Part shown: positions 1 to 8,699 of the stretch, piece after piece
Numbering within the stretch: the first letter of the stretch is position 1
How the letters are laid out: each line of letters starts with the position of its first letter
DNA from: Dolichospermum planctonicum
GTDB lineage: Bacteria; Cyanobacteriota; Cyanobacteriia; Cyanobacteriales; Nostocaceae
NCBI RefSeq assembly: GCF_005402965.1
Contig: NZ_BJCF01000001.1
Location: 1-64,000 of the forward strand
Direction: 5' to 3'
DNA length: 64,000 nt
Position numbers and translations under genes: made by a program
The notes under the pieces: generated by a model
What the model was told of the DNA's origin: nothing
The model's input: the letters and a program-made list of their open reading frames with translations, nothing else
Database searches by the model: none

Positions 1-2
1 GG

Positions 3-1433
3 GTAACTTTGATGATAGCGCGGAAAATTGCGATTGATGATTTATGTTTGACTGAACCTGCTTTACCTTTGGATACTTTGGATCATAATATTGTTTGTCA
101 AGATGCTTTGTTTAGTGAATGGGTCAAGGCTGATGCTATTATTGGAAATCCACCGTTTTTAGGTGGTAAAAAGCTGAGAATAGAATTAGGAAATGAATAT
201 GTAGAAAAGATATATCAGGCTTTCCCAGAGGTAAAGGGACAACCGGATTTTTGTGTATTTTGGTTTAGAAAAGCATCTGATTTATTAGGTAATAAAGGAA
301 GAGGAGGGTTAGTTGGGACAAATTCTATTGCTCAGGTTTCAGGGAGAAAAGCGAGTTTAGATTATATTGTTAGTAATGGTGGAATTATTCATGACGCAAT
401 TTCTAATCAGATTTGGTCTGGAGATGCTGCTGTTCATGTTAGTATTGTTAATTGGACAAAGGAAGAACAAAAACAAAACTTTTTAGATAGTGTTGAAGTT
501 CCGTTTATTACTTCTTCTTTAAAAAGTGAGATATCGGTTACAAATGCTGTGAAATTAGAAGCGAATAAAAATTTCTCTTTTGAGTCTTGTGCGCTTGGTG
601 GAAAGGGGTTTATAATCTCTGAAGAAGAAGCTAGGGAATGGATAAAGATTGATTCTAAAAATGCAGATGTTTTAAAACCGATGATTGATGGTAAAACTTT
701 AATTAATCCTTATTTAAAATTAGATTGGGTAGTTGATTTTAATAATTTATCAATAGAGGAAGCAAGTGAATATCAATTACCTTTTCAGCGTGTGAAAGAA
801 AAAGTGAAACCAGAAAGAGACAAAAACCGTAGAGACGCAAGAAGAATTAACTGGTGGAAGTTTGGTGAAAAAAGACCAGCTATGAGACAAGCAATGTCTT
901 CTTTATCTTGTTATTTTGCTATTCCAAAAATTGCTAAGTGGATGATTTTTACACCTGTGAATATTTCTATTGTACCTTGTGAAGCTAATATGGTTATTGC
1001 TGCTGATGATTTTTATATCCTTGGGATTCTCACATCTAACGTACATCGTGTTTGGGTAAAAGCGCAAAGTTCGACTTTAGAAGATAGAACTCGTTACACT
1101 AATACAACCTGTTTTGAAACCTTCCCATTTCCACAAACAGCAGATATAAAAATAGTCCAACAAATTCGCACTAAAACAGAAGAACTAAATGAACATCGTA
1201 GTCAACAAATGGAAACCAAACAATGGGGAATCACTACATTATATAATAAATTTTTCACCGAACCGAGCAGTCAACTTTATAAACTACATCAACAACTGGA
1301 TAAACTGGTAATGTCAGCTTATCAATTCAACCCAGAAGATGATATTTTAGAAAGACTGCTGCTATTAAATTTAGAGTTAGCGGAAAAAGAAAAACAGGGA
1401 ATTAAAATTATTGGACCAGAAATACAAAATTAG
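3..1433 (+). CDS. Adenine-specific DNA methyltransferase, 3' part (type IIG/class I R-M-like)
   Basis: The reading frame is open to the left edge, so the start and the SAM-binding motif I lie outside the window. About 47 residues into the visible part is NPPF, the catalytic motif IV of N6-adenine methyltransferases that flips the target base. The sequence after it resembles the C-terminal half of large BREX/type IIG-like methyltransferases: a Rossmann remainder, then a target-recognition region ending in a helical segment. The usual family length is about 900 residues; about 477 are visible. Whether a nuclease domain is present cannot be judged here. The product probably methylates adenine in a specific site, for self-marking or restriction. 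Confidence 0.85.
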   Translation, partial: VTLMIARKIAIDDLCLTEPALPLDTLDHNIVCQDALFSEWVKADAIIGNPPFLGGKKLRIELGNEYVEKIYQAFPEVKGQPDFCVFWFRKASDLLGNKGRGGLVGTNSIAQVSGRKASLDYIVSNGGIIHDAISNQIWSGDAAVHVSIVNWTKEEQKQNFLDSVEVPFITSSLKSEISVTNAVKLEANKNFSFESCALGGKGFIISEEEAREWIKIDSKNADVLKPMIDGKTLINPYLKLDWVVDFNNLSIEEASEYQLPFQRVKEKVKPERDKNRRDARRINWWKFGEKRPAMRQAMSSLSCYFAIPKIAKWMIFTPVNISIVPCEANMVIAADDFYILGILTSNVHRVWVKAQSSTLEDRTRYTNTTCFETFPFPQTADIKIVQQIRTKTEELNEHRSQQMETKQWGITTLYNKFFTEPSSQLYKLHQQLDKLVMSAYQFNPEDDILERLLLLNLELAEKEKQGIKIIGPEIQN

Positions 1434-1446
1434 TAGTAAGTATGTA

Positions 1447-1513
1447 GGGTGCGTTAAAAGCGTTAAAAGATGATGAAATCAACTATTAAATAAAATCCGC
1501 AAGGTAACGCACC
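1447..1513. repeat. Dispersed inverted repeat of the TGCGTTA/TAACGCA type
   Basis: The left arm TAGGGTGCGTTA and the right arm TAACGCACC lie about 45 bases apart in the gap after the methyltransferase. Similar arms recur at 7831-7855. This is a dispersed intergenic repeat common in cyanobacteria and could form a hairpin. No function is visible. Confidence 0.5.
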
Positions 1514-1528
1514 AAGTTTACAGTAGAG

Positions 1529-1553
1529 TTCAACTTTGTGAGGTACAAAAATA
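1529..1553 (+). repeat. 25-bp dispersed repeat, copy 1
   Basis: A 25-base stretch containing CTTTGTGAGGTACAAAAATA is repeated exactly at 34552-34576, where it forms the end of a replication-protein gene. Here it is intergenic. Its exact recurrence 33 kb away marks it as a dispersed element. Confidence 0.6.
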
Positions 1554-1638
1554 CTCTACCTTGCCCACTTGCCCAAGTAAAGGGTGTACTTCATAAACCT
1601 AAAATAGGCTGTATAAAATATGAGGAAGGGATTTTTAA

Positions 1639-2097
1639 TTAAGGCCTAGACAGTCCAAATACGTACCATTTTTCCCGACTGAGAAAAAAGCCAATACCAT
1701 CACTATTAGTACAAGTTAAACCGATTTTTTGAGATACACACTTAAAACCACTTGAATTCCAATTACTTCCATAGTTCAAAACAGGTTTATTTTTGTCAGC
1801 AATGGTATCAATAATACACAAAATTTCTGGTCTACCCTTCTCAGGTAATAAAAAACCTTGTCCCCACTCAAGTGGACAATATCCGGGGTAGGGTTGAGGA
1901 GGTTTGGGTTTTAGTGAACTACTGATTTCACAGCGTAAAATATTTATTTCCCCTGGTACTCCTGGTATTAATTCACAAAAAATATTACCACTAGGGGACT
2001 GAAAACCTTTTGGTGCTGCTATACTTACCTGTGGTAATAAAGTCACCATTGTACCTGTCAGAAGCAACACCACTAATTTCTTAATTTGTCTGTACAT
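1639..2097 (-). CDS. Secreted small protein resembling the DUF6636 family
   Basis: This 152-residue protein starts with a clear signal peptide: basic MYRQIKK, a hydrophobic core, and likely cleavage after SIA-A near residue 28. The mature part carries FQSPSGNIFCE, RCEI, CPLEWGQGF and GLTCTNSDGIGFFLSR, a pattern recalled from DUF6636 secreted proteins of cyanobacteria and actinobacteria. About six cysteines suggest disulfides outside the cytoplasm. The function is unknown. The gene stands alone and diverges from the kinase at 2453. The domain assignment is from memory of the motif and was not searched. Confidence 0.7.
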   Translation of the reverse strand: MYRQIKKLVVLLLTGTMVTLLPQVSIAAPKGFQSPSGNIFCELIPGVPGEINILRCEISSSLKPKPPQPYPGYCPLEWGQGFLLPEKGRPEILCIIDTIADKNKPVLNYGSNWNSSGFKCVSQKIGLTCTNSDGIGFFLSREKWYVFGLSRP

Positions 2098-2211
2098 GAT
2101 TTATTTACATGATTTATCAAAAATAATAGACATTGTTAAATATCCGGTTATGGTAATCTGACTTGAGAATATATAGATACTATATCACAAGTATTGAACG
2201 TCGAGAATTTC

Positions 2212-2244
2212 AGATACCCGATTTCTTAAAGAAGTCGGGTATCT
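2212..2244. repeat. Near-perfect 33-bp palindrome (dispersed hairpin)
   Basis: The arms AGATACCCGA and TCGGGTATCT are joined by TTTCTTAAAGAAG, itself self-complementary, giving a long hairpin. It lies between two divergent genes, so it is not a terminator for either. ACCCGACTTCTT...AAGAAGTCGGGT palindromes are common dispersed repeats in Nostocales. The rest of the 2098-2452 gap is AT-rich, with no gene seen. Confidence 0.65.
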
Positions 2245-2452
2245 TGATAAAGATAATAAATGGCAAAATGCCGTTCTTTTTTCTTTGAGTTGATATAGAA
2301 TTGGGGAAATTGACCATCATACATCCTTTGTGCTTTTCTGTATTTGAGAAAGGTAATTTCCACATTTTCAAGTTAAATAAATTACTAATTGCTACTATTG
2401 AATCTCGATTTATATTATATATATTTTATCATGCAGATGCGCTATAAAGATT

Positions 2453-4519
2453 ATGATCTGCTGTTTAAATCCTGACTGTTCAAATCCGCAAAATCCAGAT
2501 AATTATCAATTTTGTCAAAATTGTCAAACTCCTCTAGTAACACTTTTGAGAAATCGGTTTCGTGTTACCCGGTTACTTTCTAATGAGGGGGGGTTTGGAA
2601 GAACTTATATTGCTGAAGATATTGATAAATTAAACGAATTATGTGTCATTAAACAATTAGCTCCAAAATTTCAAGGTACTTGGTCACAAAAAAAAGCAAT
2701 TCAGTTATTTTCAGAGGAAGCAAAGCGATTACAACAATTAGGAGAACACCCCCAAATTCCCACTTTAATAGCCTATTTTCAACAGAATAATTGTTTATAT
2801 TTAGTTCAGCAGTTTATTGATGGTCAAAATCTACTAGATGAATTAAATTCCCGAAAAGTTTATAAAGATTGGGATATTCAGTCTATTTTATTAGATTTAT
2901 TACCGGTTATTAAATTTGTGCATCAACATGGGGTAATTCATCGTGATATTAAACCAGAAAATATTATTCGTCGTCAATCTGATCGAAGATTAACACTAAT
3001 TGATTTTGGTTCTTCTAAAAAATTGACGGTAAGAGTACAGGGAAAAAATGGTACTTCTATTGGTTCTCATGGTTATTCTCCTATTGAACAAATTAGAGAC
3101 GGAAAAGCTTATCCTGGTAGTGATTTGTTTGGTTTAGGTGCTACTTGTTTTCATTTACTAACGGGGATTTCTCCTTTTCAATTATGGATGGAATATGGCT
3201 ATAGTTGGGTAGAGAATTGGCAAAAATATTTACGGTTTCCCCTAAATAGAGAATTAGTAGAAATTATGGATAAGCTACTACAAAAAGAAATACAAAATCG
3301 CTATCAATCTGCGGATGAAGTTATGAGAGATTTGATGAAACAACATACTCTTATGCTCCCAGCAGCAAATAGTAAAATTAATAGTAAAATTAATAGTAAA
3401 ATTAATAAATTACCTGCTAATTATTCTCGGATAAATTACACGAAAAAATTTTTATTGCGAAATTTGATTTTTATGTTTGGGTTAATTATTTTTTTCACTT
3501 TGGGAGAGTTTGGTTATCGAGAATTTCGTAAATTAAAACCCGATTTTTCTTTTAATTTGAATCAATCCCAGAAAACTGAAAAATATTTGTCTTTGGTAAA
3601 TACTTTTTCTGGACATAAAAGTAAGGTTTTATCTGTGGTAATGAGTCCAGATGATAAAATGATTATTAGCGGTGGTGATTGTCAGCAAAATGCTGATAGT
3701 AAATGTTATGGTAATCTGAAATTGTGGGATGTGATCACCGGTAAAGAAATTACCAGTCTGGAGGGACATTCCCAAAATGTTAACGCATTAGCTATCTCTG
3801 CTAATGGTAAGATATTAGTTAGCGGTAGTGATGATCAAACTATCAAAATTTGGAATTTACAAACAAATCAATTAATTCACACTTTAACTGGTCATACTGA
3901 TGCAATTCATAGTTTAGCTATTAGTGCTGATGGAAAAACTTTAATTAGTGCTAGTGATGATCAAACTATCAAGGTTTGGGATTTAATCACAGGTAAGTTA
4001 ATTCGCACTTTAATCGCTCATAAATCTTGGGTACGTTCTGTAGATATTAGTCCCAATGGTGTGACTTTGGCAAGTGGTAGTTTTGATAAAACTATAAAAT
4101 TATGGAATATTCATCAAGAACAACCAATTCAGACTTTAACTACTAGTTCACAAACAGTTATAGCTGTGGCTTTTAGTCCCGATGGTAAAATTTTAGCCAG
4201 TTCTAGCCGCGATCGCACTCTGAAATTATGGAATTTACAAACTTTAACACCAATTTCGACTATCACATTAGAAGGTAATAATATTAACACTATTGCTTTT
4301 AGTCCCGATGGTAAAATTTTAGCCAGTGCTGGAAGGAGTACCTTAGGGGAGAAAAGCTATTACACAATTAAAATATGGAATGTAGCGACAGAAGAGGAAA
4401 TAATAACACTGACAGCACATGGTAATACTATTACTTCTTTAGCTTTTAGTGCTGACAGTAAATTTTTAGTTAGTGGTAGTGAAGATAACTTAATTAAACT
4501 TTGGCAGGTTTCTCCGTAA
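2453..4519 (+). CDS. Zinc-ribbon Ser/Thr protein kinase with membrane anchor and WD40 propeller
   Basis: This 688-residue Hanks-type kinase has an N-terminal zinc ribbon (Cys4, Cys9, Cys21, Cys24), a glycine loop GGFGRTY near residue 46, the catalytic loop HRDIKPEN near residue 162 and DFG near residue 184. A single membrane segment lies near residues 333-352. About seven WD40 units follow, each ending in KLWD/KIWN/KVWD-type tetrads (residues ~380-688), probably forming a complete propeller. The likely role is a sensory kinase with a cytoplasmic kinase and a propeller for protein binding on the other face. This layout is common in filamentous cyanobacteria. The gene stands alone, and substrates cannot be deduced. 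Confidence 0.93.
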   Translation: MICCLNPDCSNPQNPDNYQFCQNCQTPLVTLLRNRFRVTRLLSNEGGFGRTYIAEDIDKLNELCVIKQLAPKFQGTWSQKKAIQLFSEEAKRLQQLGEHPQIPTLIAYFQQNNCLYLVQQFIDGQNLLDELNSRKVYKDWDIQSILLDLLPVIKFVHQHGVIHRDIKPENIIRRQSDRRLTLIDFGSSKKLTVRVQGKNGTSIGSHGYSPIEQIRDGKAYPGSDLFGLGATCFHLLTGISPFQLWMEYGYSWVENWQKYLRFPLNRELVEIMDKLLQKEIQNRYQSADEVMRDLMKQHTLMLPAANSKINSKINSKINKLPANYSRINYTKKFLLRNLIFMFGLIIFFTLGEFGYREFRKLKPDFSFNLNQSQKTEKYLSLVNTFSGHKSKVLSVVMSPDDKMIISGGDCQQNADSKCYGNLKLWDVITGKEITSLEGHSQNVNALAISANGKILVSGSDDQTIKIWNLQTNQLIHTLTGHTDAIHSLAISADGKTLISASDDQTIKVWDLITGKLIRTLIAHKSWVRSVDISPNGVTLASGSFDKTIKLWNIHQEQPIQTLTTSSQTVIAVAFSPDGKILASSSRDRTLKLWNLQTLTPISTITLEGNNINTIAFSPDGKILASAGRSTLGEKSYYTIKIWNVATEEEIITLTAHGNTITSLAFSADSKFLVSGSEDNLIKLWQVSP

Positions 4520-4605
4520 ACAATGACAAAAATTTTTCAAATTGATTAGTCTACAATGAGTTGGGGTAGAAAACTCCATCTAATTCAATTCTCTATTTTT
4601 TCTTC

Positions 4606-6030
4606 ATGAATTTAGTCTGGGAAAGATTGACTTTATCTTCCTTACCACTTAAAGAATATTTGTCTAGCAGTTACCTATATCGGTTGCTGGTGGGATCCTT
4701 GCTTCCTTGGCGACAAAGTAGTATTCTGATCCGGTGGGGAGATATAATTGCAGTGGGCTTACTTAGCCTCATTTATACTCTTGCACCCTTCGTTTCTAGC
4801 ACTTTAATCGGTTTATTACTACTGGCTTGTGTGGGTTTATGGTTGCTGTTAACTTTATCTGAGGAATTTACAGCCAATGCTGCTTCCTTCACTCCCATTC
4901 ATCTGCTAGTATTGTTATATTGGGCTATTGCTGCGGTAGCCACAGCTTTATCACCAGTAAAAAAGGCTGCTTTGGGTGATTTACAAACCTTAACCCTTTA
5001 TTTGTTGTTATTTGCTCTCTGTGCTAGAGTTTTAAGAGTCCCCAGATTTCGCTCATGGTTGATTACCCTTTATTTGCACATATCCCTCATTGTCAGTGTC
5101 TATGGAATACGACAATGGTTTTTTGGTGCGAAAGCTTTAGCCACTTGGGTTGACCCAGAATCTCCTTTAGCCAAGACTACCAGAGTTTACAGTTATTTGG
5201 GTAATCCTAATTTACTGGCAGGATATCTTTTACCGGCTGTAATTTTCAGCTTTGTCGCCATTTTTGCTTGGCCAGGTTGGATAAAAAAAAGTTTAGCACT
5301 AACGATGTTTATTGTCAATAGTGTAACTCTAATTCTTACTTTTAGTCGGGGTGGCTGGATTGCTTTATTGGTGGGATTATTGACGGTGACGGTATTACTG
5401 ATTTTTGTTTTTGGTGACTCCACGGTTGAGAATTTATGGGGTATAAAAATACCACCCCAGATGATGTTAATATGGCGGAATTGGTCTTTACCAATATTCC
5501 TGGGGAGTGTGGTTGGTATATTAGCAATAGGCATGATCTTTGTTGAACCTTTTCGGGAAAGAGTTATCAGTATATTCGCGGGTAGAGAAGACAGCAGTAA
5601 TAACTTTCGCAAAAATGTCTGGGATTCCGTATTTCAAATGATCCGCGATCGCCCGATTATTGGTATTGGACCGGGTCACAATTCTTTTAATCATGTTTAT
5701 CCTCTCTATCAAAGGCCTCGTTTTACGGCTTTGAGTGCCTATTCTGTATTTTTAGAAACAATCGTCGAAACTGGTTTTTTAGGTTTTACTTGTTTTCTGT
5801 GGTTAATATTGGTCACTTTGAATACAGGATTCTCCCAGCTACGACAATTAAGACAAAGTAAAGATACTCAAGTATTTTGGTTAATTGGGGCGATCGCTGT
5901 TATTGTAGGTATACTATCTCATGGACTAGTTGATACAGTATTCTATCGTCCTGAAGTGAATACCCTCTGGTGGTTTACAGTAGCCTTAGTTGCCAGCTTT
6001 TGGCAACCTTTAACACCTTCTAAACAGTAA
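4606..6030 (+). CDS. ictB: IctB-family putative bicarbonate transporter / O-antigen ligase-like membrane protein
   Basis: A 474-residue polytopic membrane protein with about ten hydrophobic segments. Its N-terminus (NLVWERLTL...SYLYRLL) and the C-terminal loop with RDRPIIGIGPGHNSFNHVYP match the cyanobacterial IctB family. That loop is the ligase/polymerase signature of the Wzy/WaaL superfamily. IctB was named for a role in inorganic carbon accumulation, but its fold is that of O-antigen ligases, so the real substrate is uncertain. The gene starts 86 bases after the kinase and could be cotranscribed with it. It converges on smpB. Confidence 0.88.
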   Translation: MNLVWERLTLSSLPLKEYLSSSYLYRLLVGSLLPWRQSSILIRWGDIIAVGLLSLIYTLAPFVSSTLIGLLLLACVGLWLLLTLSEEFTANAASFTPIHLLVLLYWAIAAVATALSPVKKAALGDLQTLTLYLLLFALCARVLRVPRFRSWLITLYLHISLIVSVYGIRQWFFGAKALATWVDPESPLAKTTRVYSYLGNPNLLAGYLLPAVIFSFVAIFAWPGWIKKSLALTMFIVNSVTLILTFSRGGWIALLVGLLTVTVLLIFVFGDSTVENLWGIKIPPQMMLIWRNWSLPIFLGSVVGILAIGMIFVEPFRERVISIFAGREDSSNNFRKNVWDSVFQMIRDRPIIGIGPGHNSFNHVYPLYQRPRFTALSAYSVFLETIVETGFLGFTCFLWLILVTLNTGFSQLRQLRQSKDTQVFWLIGAIAVIVGILSHGLVDTVFYRPEVNTLWWFTVALVASFWQPLTPSKQ

Positions 6031-6085
6031 AGATACTTAATTAGTTTTTGATTTTGTTGGATTAAAAAAATACCCAAAATTTGCC

Positions 6086-6112
6086 TGTGGTGCGGGCATC
6101 TTGCCCGCTAAA
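6086..6112. repeat. 27-bp dispersed hairpin repeat, copy 1
   Basis: TGTGGTGCGGGCATCTTGCCCGCTAAA contains the stem GCGGGCA/TGCCCGC with a three-base loop. An identical copy lies at 18963-18989. Here it sits between convergent ictB and smpB and could act as a bidirectional terminator. The repetition shows it is a mobile or dispersed sequence. Confidence 0.65.
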
Positions 6113-6139
6113 AAAACACCCCACCTATAATCTGTCGTT

Positions 6140-6172
6140 CTCCCTCCTTTTACTAAGGGAGAGTTGGGGAGG
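6140..6172. repeat. CCCTCC/GGGAGG dispersed repeat, copy 1
   Basis: CTCCCTCC...AAGGGAGAG with the tail TTGGGGAGG belongs to a dispersed family also seen at 9721-9765, 27119-27152 and 34588-34620. The arms can pair. It lies just beyond the stop of smpB. Confidence 0.5.
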
Positions 6173-6180
6173 AGTGTGCT

Positions 6181-6657
6181 TTAAAACCTCTTCATTGCCC
6201 TTTGCATACTCCGTTGGTCATCACGACGTTTAATACTTTCCCGTTTATCGTGTAGCTTTTTACCCCTACCCAGGGCAATAACTACCTTTACCCAACCCCG
6301 TTTGAGATACATTTTCAACGGGACTAGAGTTAAACCCTCCTGTTCTACCTTACCAATTAGCTTACGTAGTTCTTGTTTATGGAGTAGTAACTTGCGTGTT
6401 CGTCTTGGTTCGTGATTAAAATATGCACCGCTGGAAGCATAAGGAGAAATATGTACATTAATTAACCATGCTTCACCATCACGAATTAAAGCATAACCAT
6501 CTTGGAGATTGGCCTTACCTCCACGAATTGATTTTACCTCAGTTCCCGTCAATTCAATTCCCGCTTCATAGGTTTCTAGGATTTCATACCGAAACCGCGC
6601 TTGACGATTATCACAAATTGTTTTGTAACCTTCACTCTTTTTATCACTCATTGACAA
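6181..6657 (-). CDS. smpB: SsrA (tmRNA)-binding protein SmpB
   Basis: This 158-residue protein matches SmpB in length and motifs: an N-terminal NRQARFRYEILETYEAGIEL strand region, the GTEVKSIR motif, the RKLLLHKQE segment, and the basic tail GRGKKLHDKRESIKRRD that enters the ribosomal mRNA channel. SmpB delivers tmRNA to stalled ribosomes for trans-translation in the cytoplasm. The start may be the first or third codon (both ATG). No tmRNA gene was recognised in the window. Confidence 0.97.
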   Translation of the reverse strand: MSMSDKKSEGYKTICDNRQARFRYEILETYEAGIELTGTEVKSIRGGKANLQDGYALIRDGEAWLINVHISPYASSGAYFNHEPRRTRKLLLHKQELRKLIGKVEQEGLTLVPLKMYLKRGWVKVVIALGRGKKLHDKRESIKRRDDQRSMQRAMKRF

Positions 6658-6954
6658 TCTTCTTAAGTTTTCATAAATAAGCCTAAAAATTTTTTAGACT
6701 AACTTTTTTATTTGGGTTGCATCATGTATATTTCGCGCCAATGCGCAAAGAAGCAAAGCCGCCAAGTTTGAGATTTTGATACCTTCCATGGTATAGCCAT
6801 ATTTTCTTGGTTTCTTAAGGCTATCAGCAACGTCCTTTTGTTCATTGTAGTTCACACAGTGGCGGGTAAATTAAACCTGATTCCTGACTCTCTTCTCAAT
6901 TACGTAAAGTTTTGTCAAGCATTTCTAAAAATTTAAGATTTTCTTTATAAATTC

Positions 6955-6983
6955 TTGACTAAGGGGACATTAACAGGTATTTT
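6955..6983 (+). promoter_or_regulatory. Candidate sigma-70-type promoter of the response-regulator gene
   Basis: TTGACT at 6955-6960 and TATTTT at 6978-6983 are 17 bases apart, about 105 bases upstream of the preferred ATG at 7087. The 6658-6954 stretch otherwise holds only a degenerate GCGCAAAG-type dispersed repeat near 6740. Confidence 0.45.
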
Positions 6984-7086
6984 TGTCATAGTATGGAGGA
7001 TGAGATGACGATTCTTGCCAGTGTCTATTGATATTTCTCATTGTGGCACATTACTCAGTAAAAAAAATTATAGGGGTGTACTGTCC

Positions 7087-7770
7087 ATGCCCTTGACTAT
7101 TCTAATTGCAGATGACGACATAGGTACACGTTTATCCATTAGTGACTACCTTGATTTGTCTGGGTATCGTGTTATTACTACTGATAATGGTATAGACGCT
7201 TTGTCTATGCTAGAAAAGCATCATCCTGATTTGCTAGTGACAGATATTATGATGCCACGAATGAATGGTTATGAATTGGTGCGTCGTATTCGTCAATTAT
7301 CAGAGTTTCGCTTATTACCTGTAATTTTATTAACAGCGCGAACTAAAATCCAAGAACGAATTTTAGGGTATCAATCTGGTTGTGATTTATACTTGCCTAA
7401 GCCTTTTGAATTGGAAGAATTAGCCGCTGCTATACGTAATTTATTAGAGCGATCGCAAATTATCCAATCGGAATGTCGTTTTATTTACCAAGATAATAAC
7501 CGTAATTTAACTTATACAAAGGCAGAGAACGGTCATATTTCTGTATCTACTCAAGTTCAGATATCTCAAGTATTGACACCGTTAACCGTGAGGGAAAAGG
7601 AGGTTTTAGACCTTTTAACCCATGGTTTTTCTAATGTGGAAATTGGTAATCATTTACATTTAAGTCCGCGTACGGTGGAGAAATATGTGAGTAGTTTATT
7701 AAGAAAAACAGAAACCAGTAATCGTGCTGAGTTGGTTAGGTTTGCGATCAAACATGATTTAGTAGAATAG
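7087..7770 (+). CDS. rre1: NarL/FixJ-type response regulator, Rre1/Ycf29-like
   Basis: The receiver domain (residues 1-~125) has the acidic pocket ADDD, phospho-acceptor Asp53 in VTDIMMPRMNGYEL, and the KPFELEEL lysine. A LuxR-type helix-turn-helix follows at the C-terminus (LTVREKEVLDLL, SPRTVEKYVSSLL). CDLYLPKPFELEEL and the overall layout resemble the Rre1/Ycf29 regulators of cyanobacteria and red-algal plastids, which respond to stress through Hik2/Hik34-type kinases. I chose ATG 7087 because the longer frame begins with a TTG and extra residues not typical of receivers. No kinase gene adjoins it. Confidence 0.8.
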   Translation: MPLTILIADDDIGTRLSISDYLDLSGYRVITTDNGIDALSMLEKHHPDLLVTDIMMPRMNGYELVRRIRQLSEFRLLPVILLTARTKIQERILGYQSGCDLYLPKPFELEELAAAIRNLLERSQIIQSECRFIYQDNNRNLTYTKAENGHISVSTQVQISQVLTPLTVREKEVLDLLTHGFSNVEIGNHLHLSPRTVEKYVSSLLRKTETSNRAELVRFAIKHDLVE

Positions 7771-7830
7771 GATTTTTGCTCAAGTCTACATTTTTAGTCT
7801 GGTAATATTCAGTGAGGTTAAGTATTTGCT

Positions 7831-7855
7831 GGGTACGTTAAGTCAATAACGCACC
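7831..7855. repeat. TACGTTA/TAACGCA inverted repeat
   Basis: GGGTACGTTA and TAACGCACC face each other in the 100-base gap between convergent genes. This is a short member of the same family as 1447-1513. It may act as a terminator for the response-regulator gene. Confidence 0.4.
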
Positions 7856-7869
7856 AAAATATAATCTGA

Positions 7870-8568
7870 TTAAAACTTACAAATAGACGATGGTTGCAGG
7901 GGACATTGTTTAGAGATAAGTGGATTTTTCGCAAGGTCAACTTCAGTTAATTTAGTCAGATTAGACAAAGGTTTGATATCGTTGATTTGATTTTGTGAAA
8001 GGGAAAGTGTAGTTAATTTAGTCAGATTAGACAAAGGTTTGATATCGCTGATTTGATTTACCGGAAGGTCAAGGATAGTCAAATTAGTGAGATTAGACAA
8101 GGGTTTGATATTGCTGATTTTATTTTCCGCAAGGTAAAGAGCATTCAAATTAGTGAGATTAGACAAAGGTTTGATATCGCTGATTTTATTTTCCGCAAGG
8201 TAAAGAGCATTCAAATTAGTGAGATTAGACAAAGGTTTGATATCGCTGATTTTATTTTCCGAAAGGTAAAGAGCATTCAAATTAGTCAGAGCAGACAAAG
8301 GTGCGGTATCGCTGATTTTATTTAACGGAAGCTCAAGTTTAGTAAAATTAATTAGCGTTTGATTAGCTTGACTACAATTTTGGGTTTCAGCAACTTTTAA
8401 TAATACTTCTACAGTGTGTCTCGTCTCTTGAGGTAAACTGGCTTTTTGTTCACACCATTCTGTAAAAGTCTTGGGTGTTTTTGTGGTTTCAGTAATCACT
8501 TTTAAGGTATAAAATCCTAATGTCAAAGTAAAAATGGTGGTCGCTACTACTACTAGACTTAGTTTCAT
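7870..8568 (-). CDS. Secreted leucine-rich-repeat protein A
   Basis: A 232-residue protein with an N-terminal signal or anchor (MKLSLVVVATTIFTLTLGFY), a short spacer with one TEWCEQK cysteine, and about seven 22-residue leucine-rich repeats of the type LTNLNALYLAENKISDIKPLSN. It ends in a conserved cap, NPLISKQCPLQ...ICKF. Such internalin-like solenoids bind proteins outside the cytoplasm; the partner is unknown. It is the last of three tandem paralogues (with 8700 and 9817) on the same strand. Nearly identical adjacent repeats suggest recent unequal crossing-over. Confidence 0.85.
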   Translation of the reverse strand: MKLSLVVVATTIFTLTLGFYTLKVITETTKTPKTFTEWCEQKASLPQETRHTVEVLLKVAETQNCSQANQTLINFTKLELPLNKISDTAPLSALTNLNALYLSENKISDIKPLSNLTNLNALYLAENKISDIKPLSNLTNLNALYLAENKISNIKPLSNLTNLTILDLPVNQISDIKPLSNLTKLTTLSLSQNQINDIKPLSNLTKLTEVDLAKNPLISKQCPLQPSSICKF

Positions 8569-8699
8569 GATTTTAGTGATAAGAAGTTACAGTAATTTTA
8601 TCATGTTGTCGTTACTAAGATGAATATACTCAGGACTAAACGCAGATGAACGCAAATAAACGCAGATGATTTTGTCACTCTTTAGTGATTTGCTGAAAA

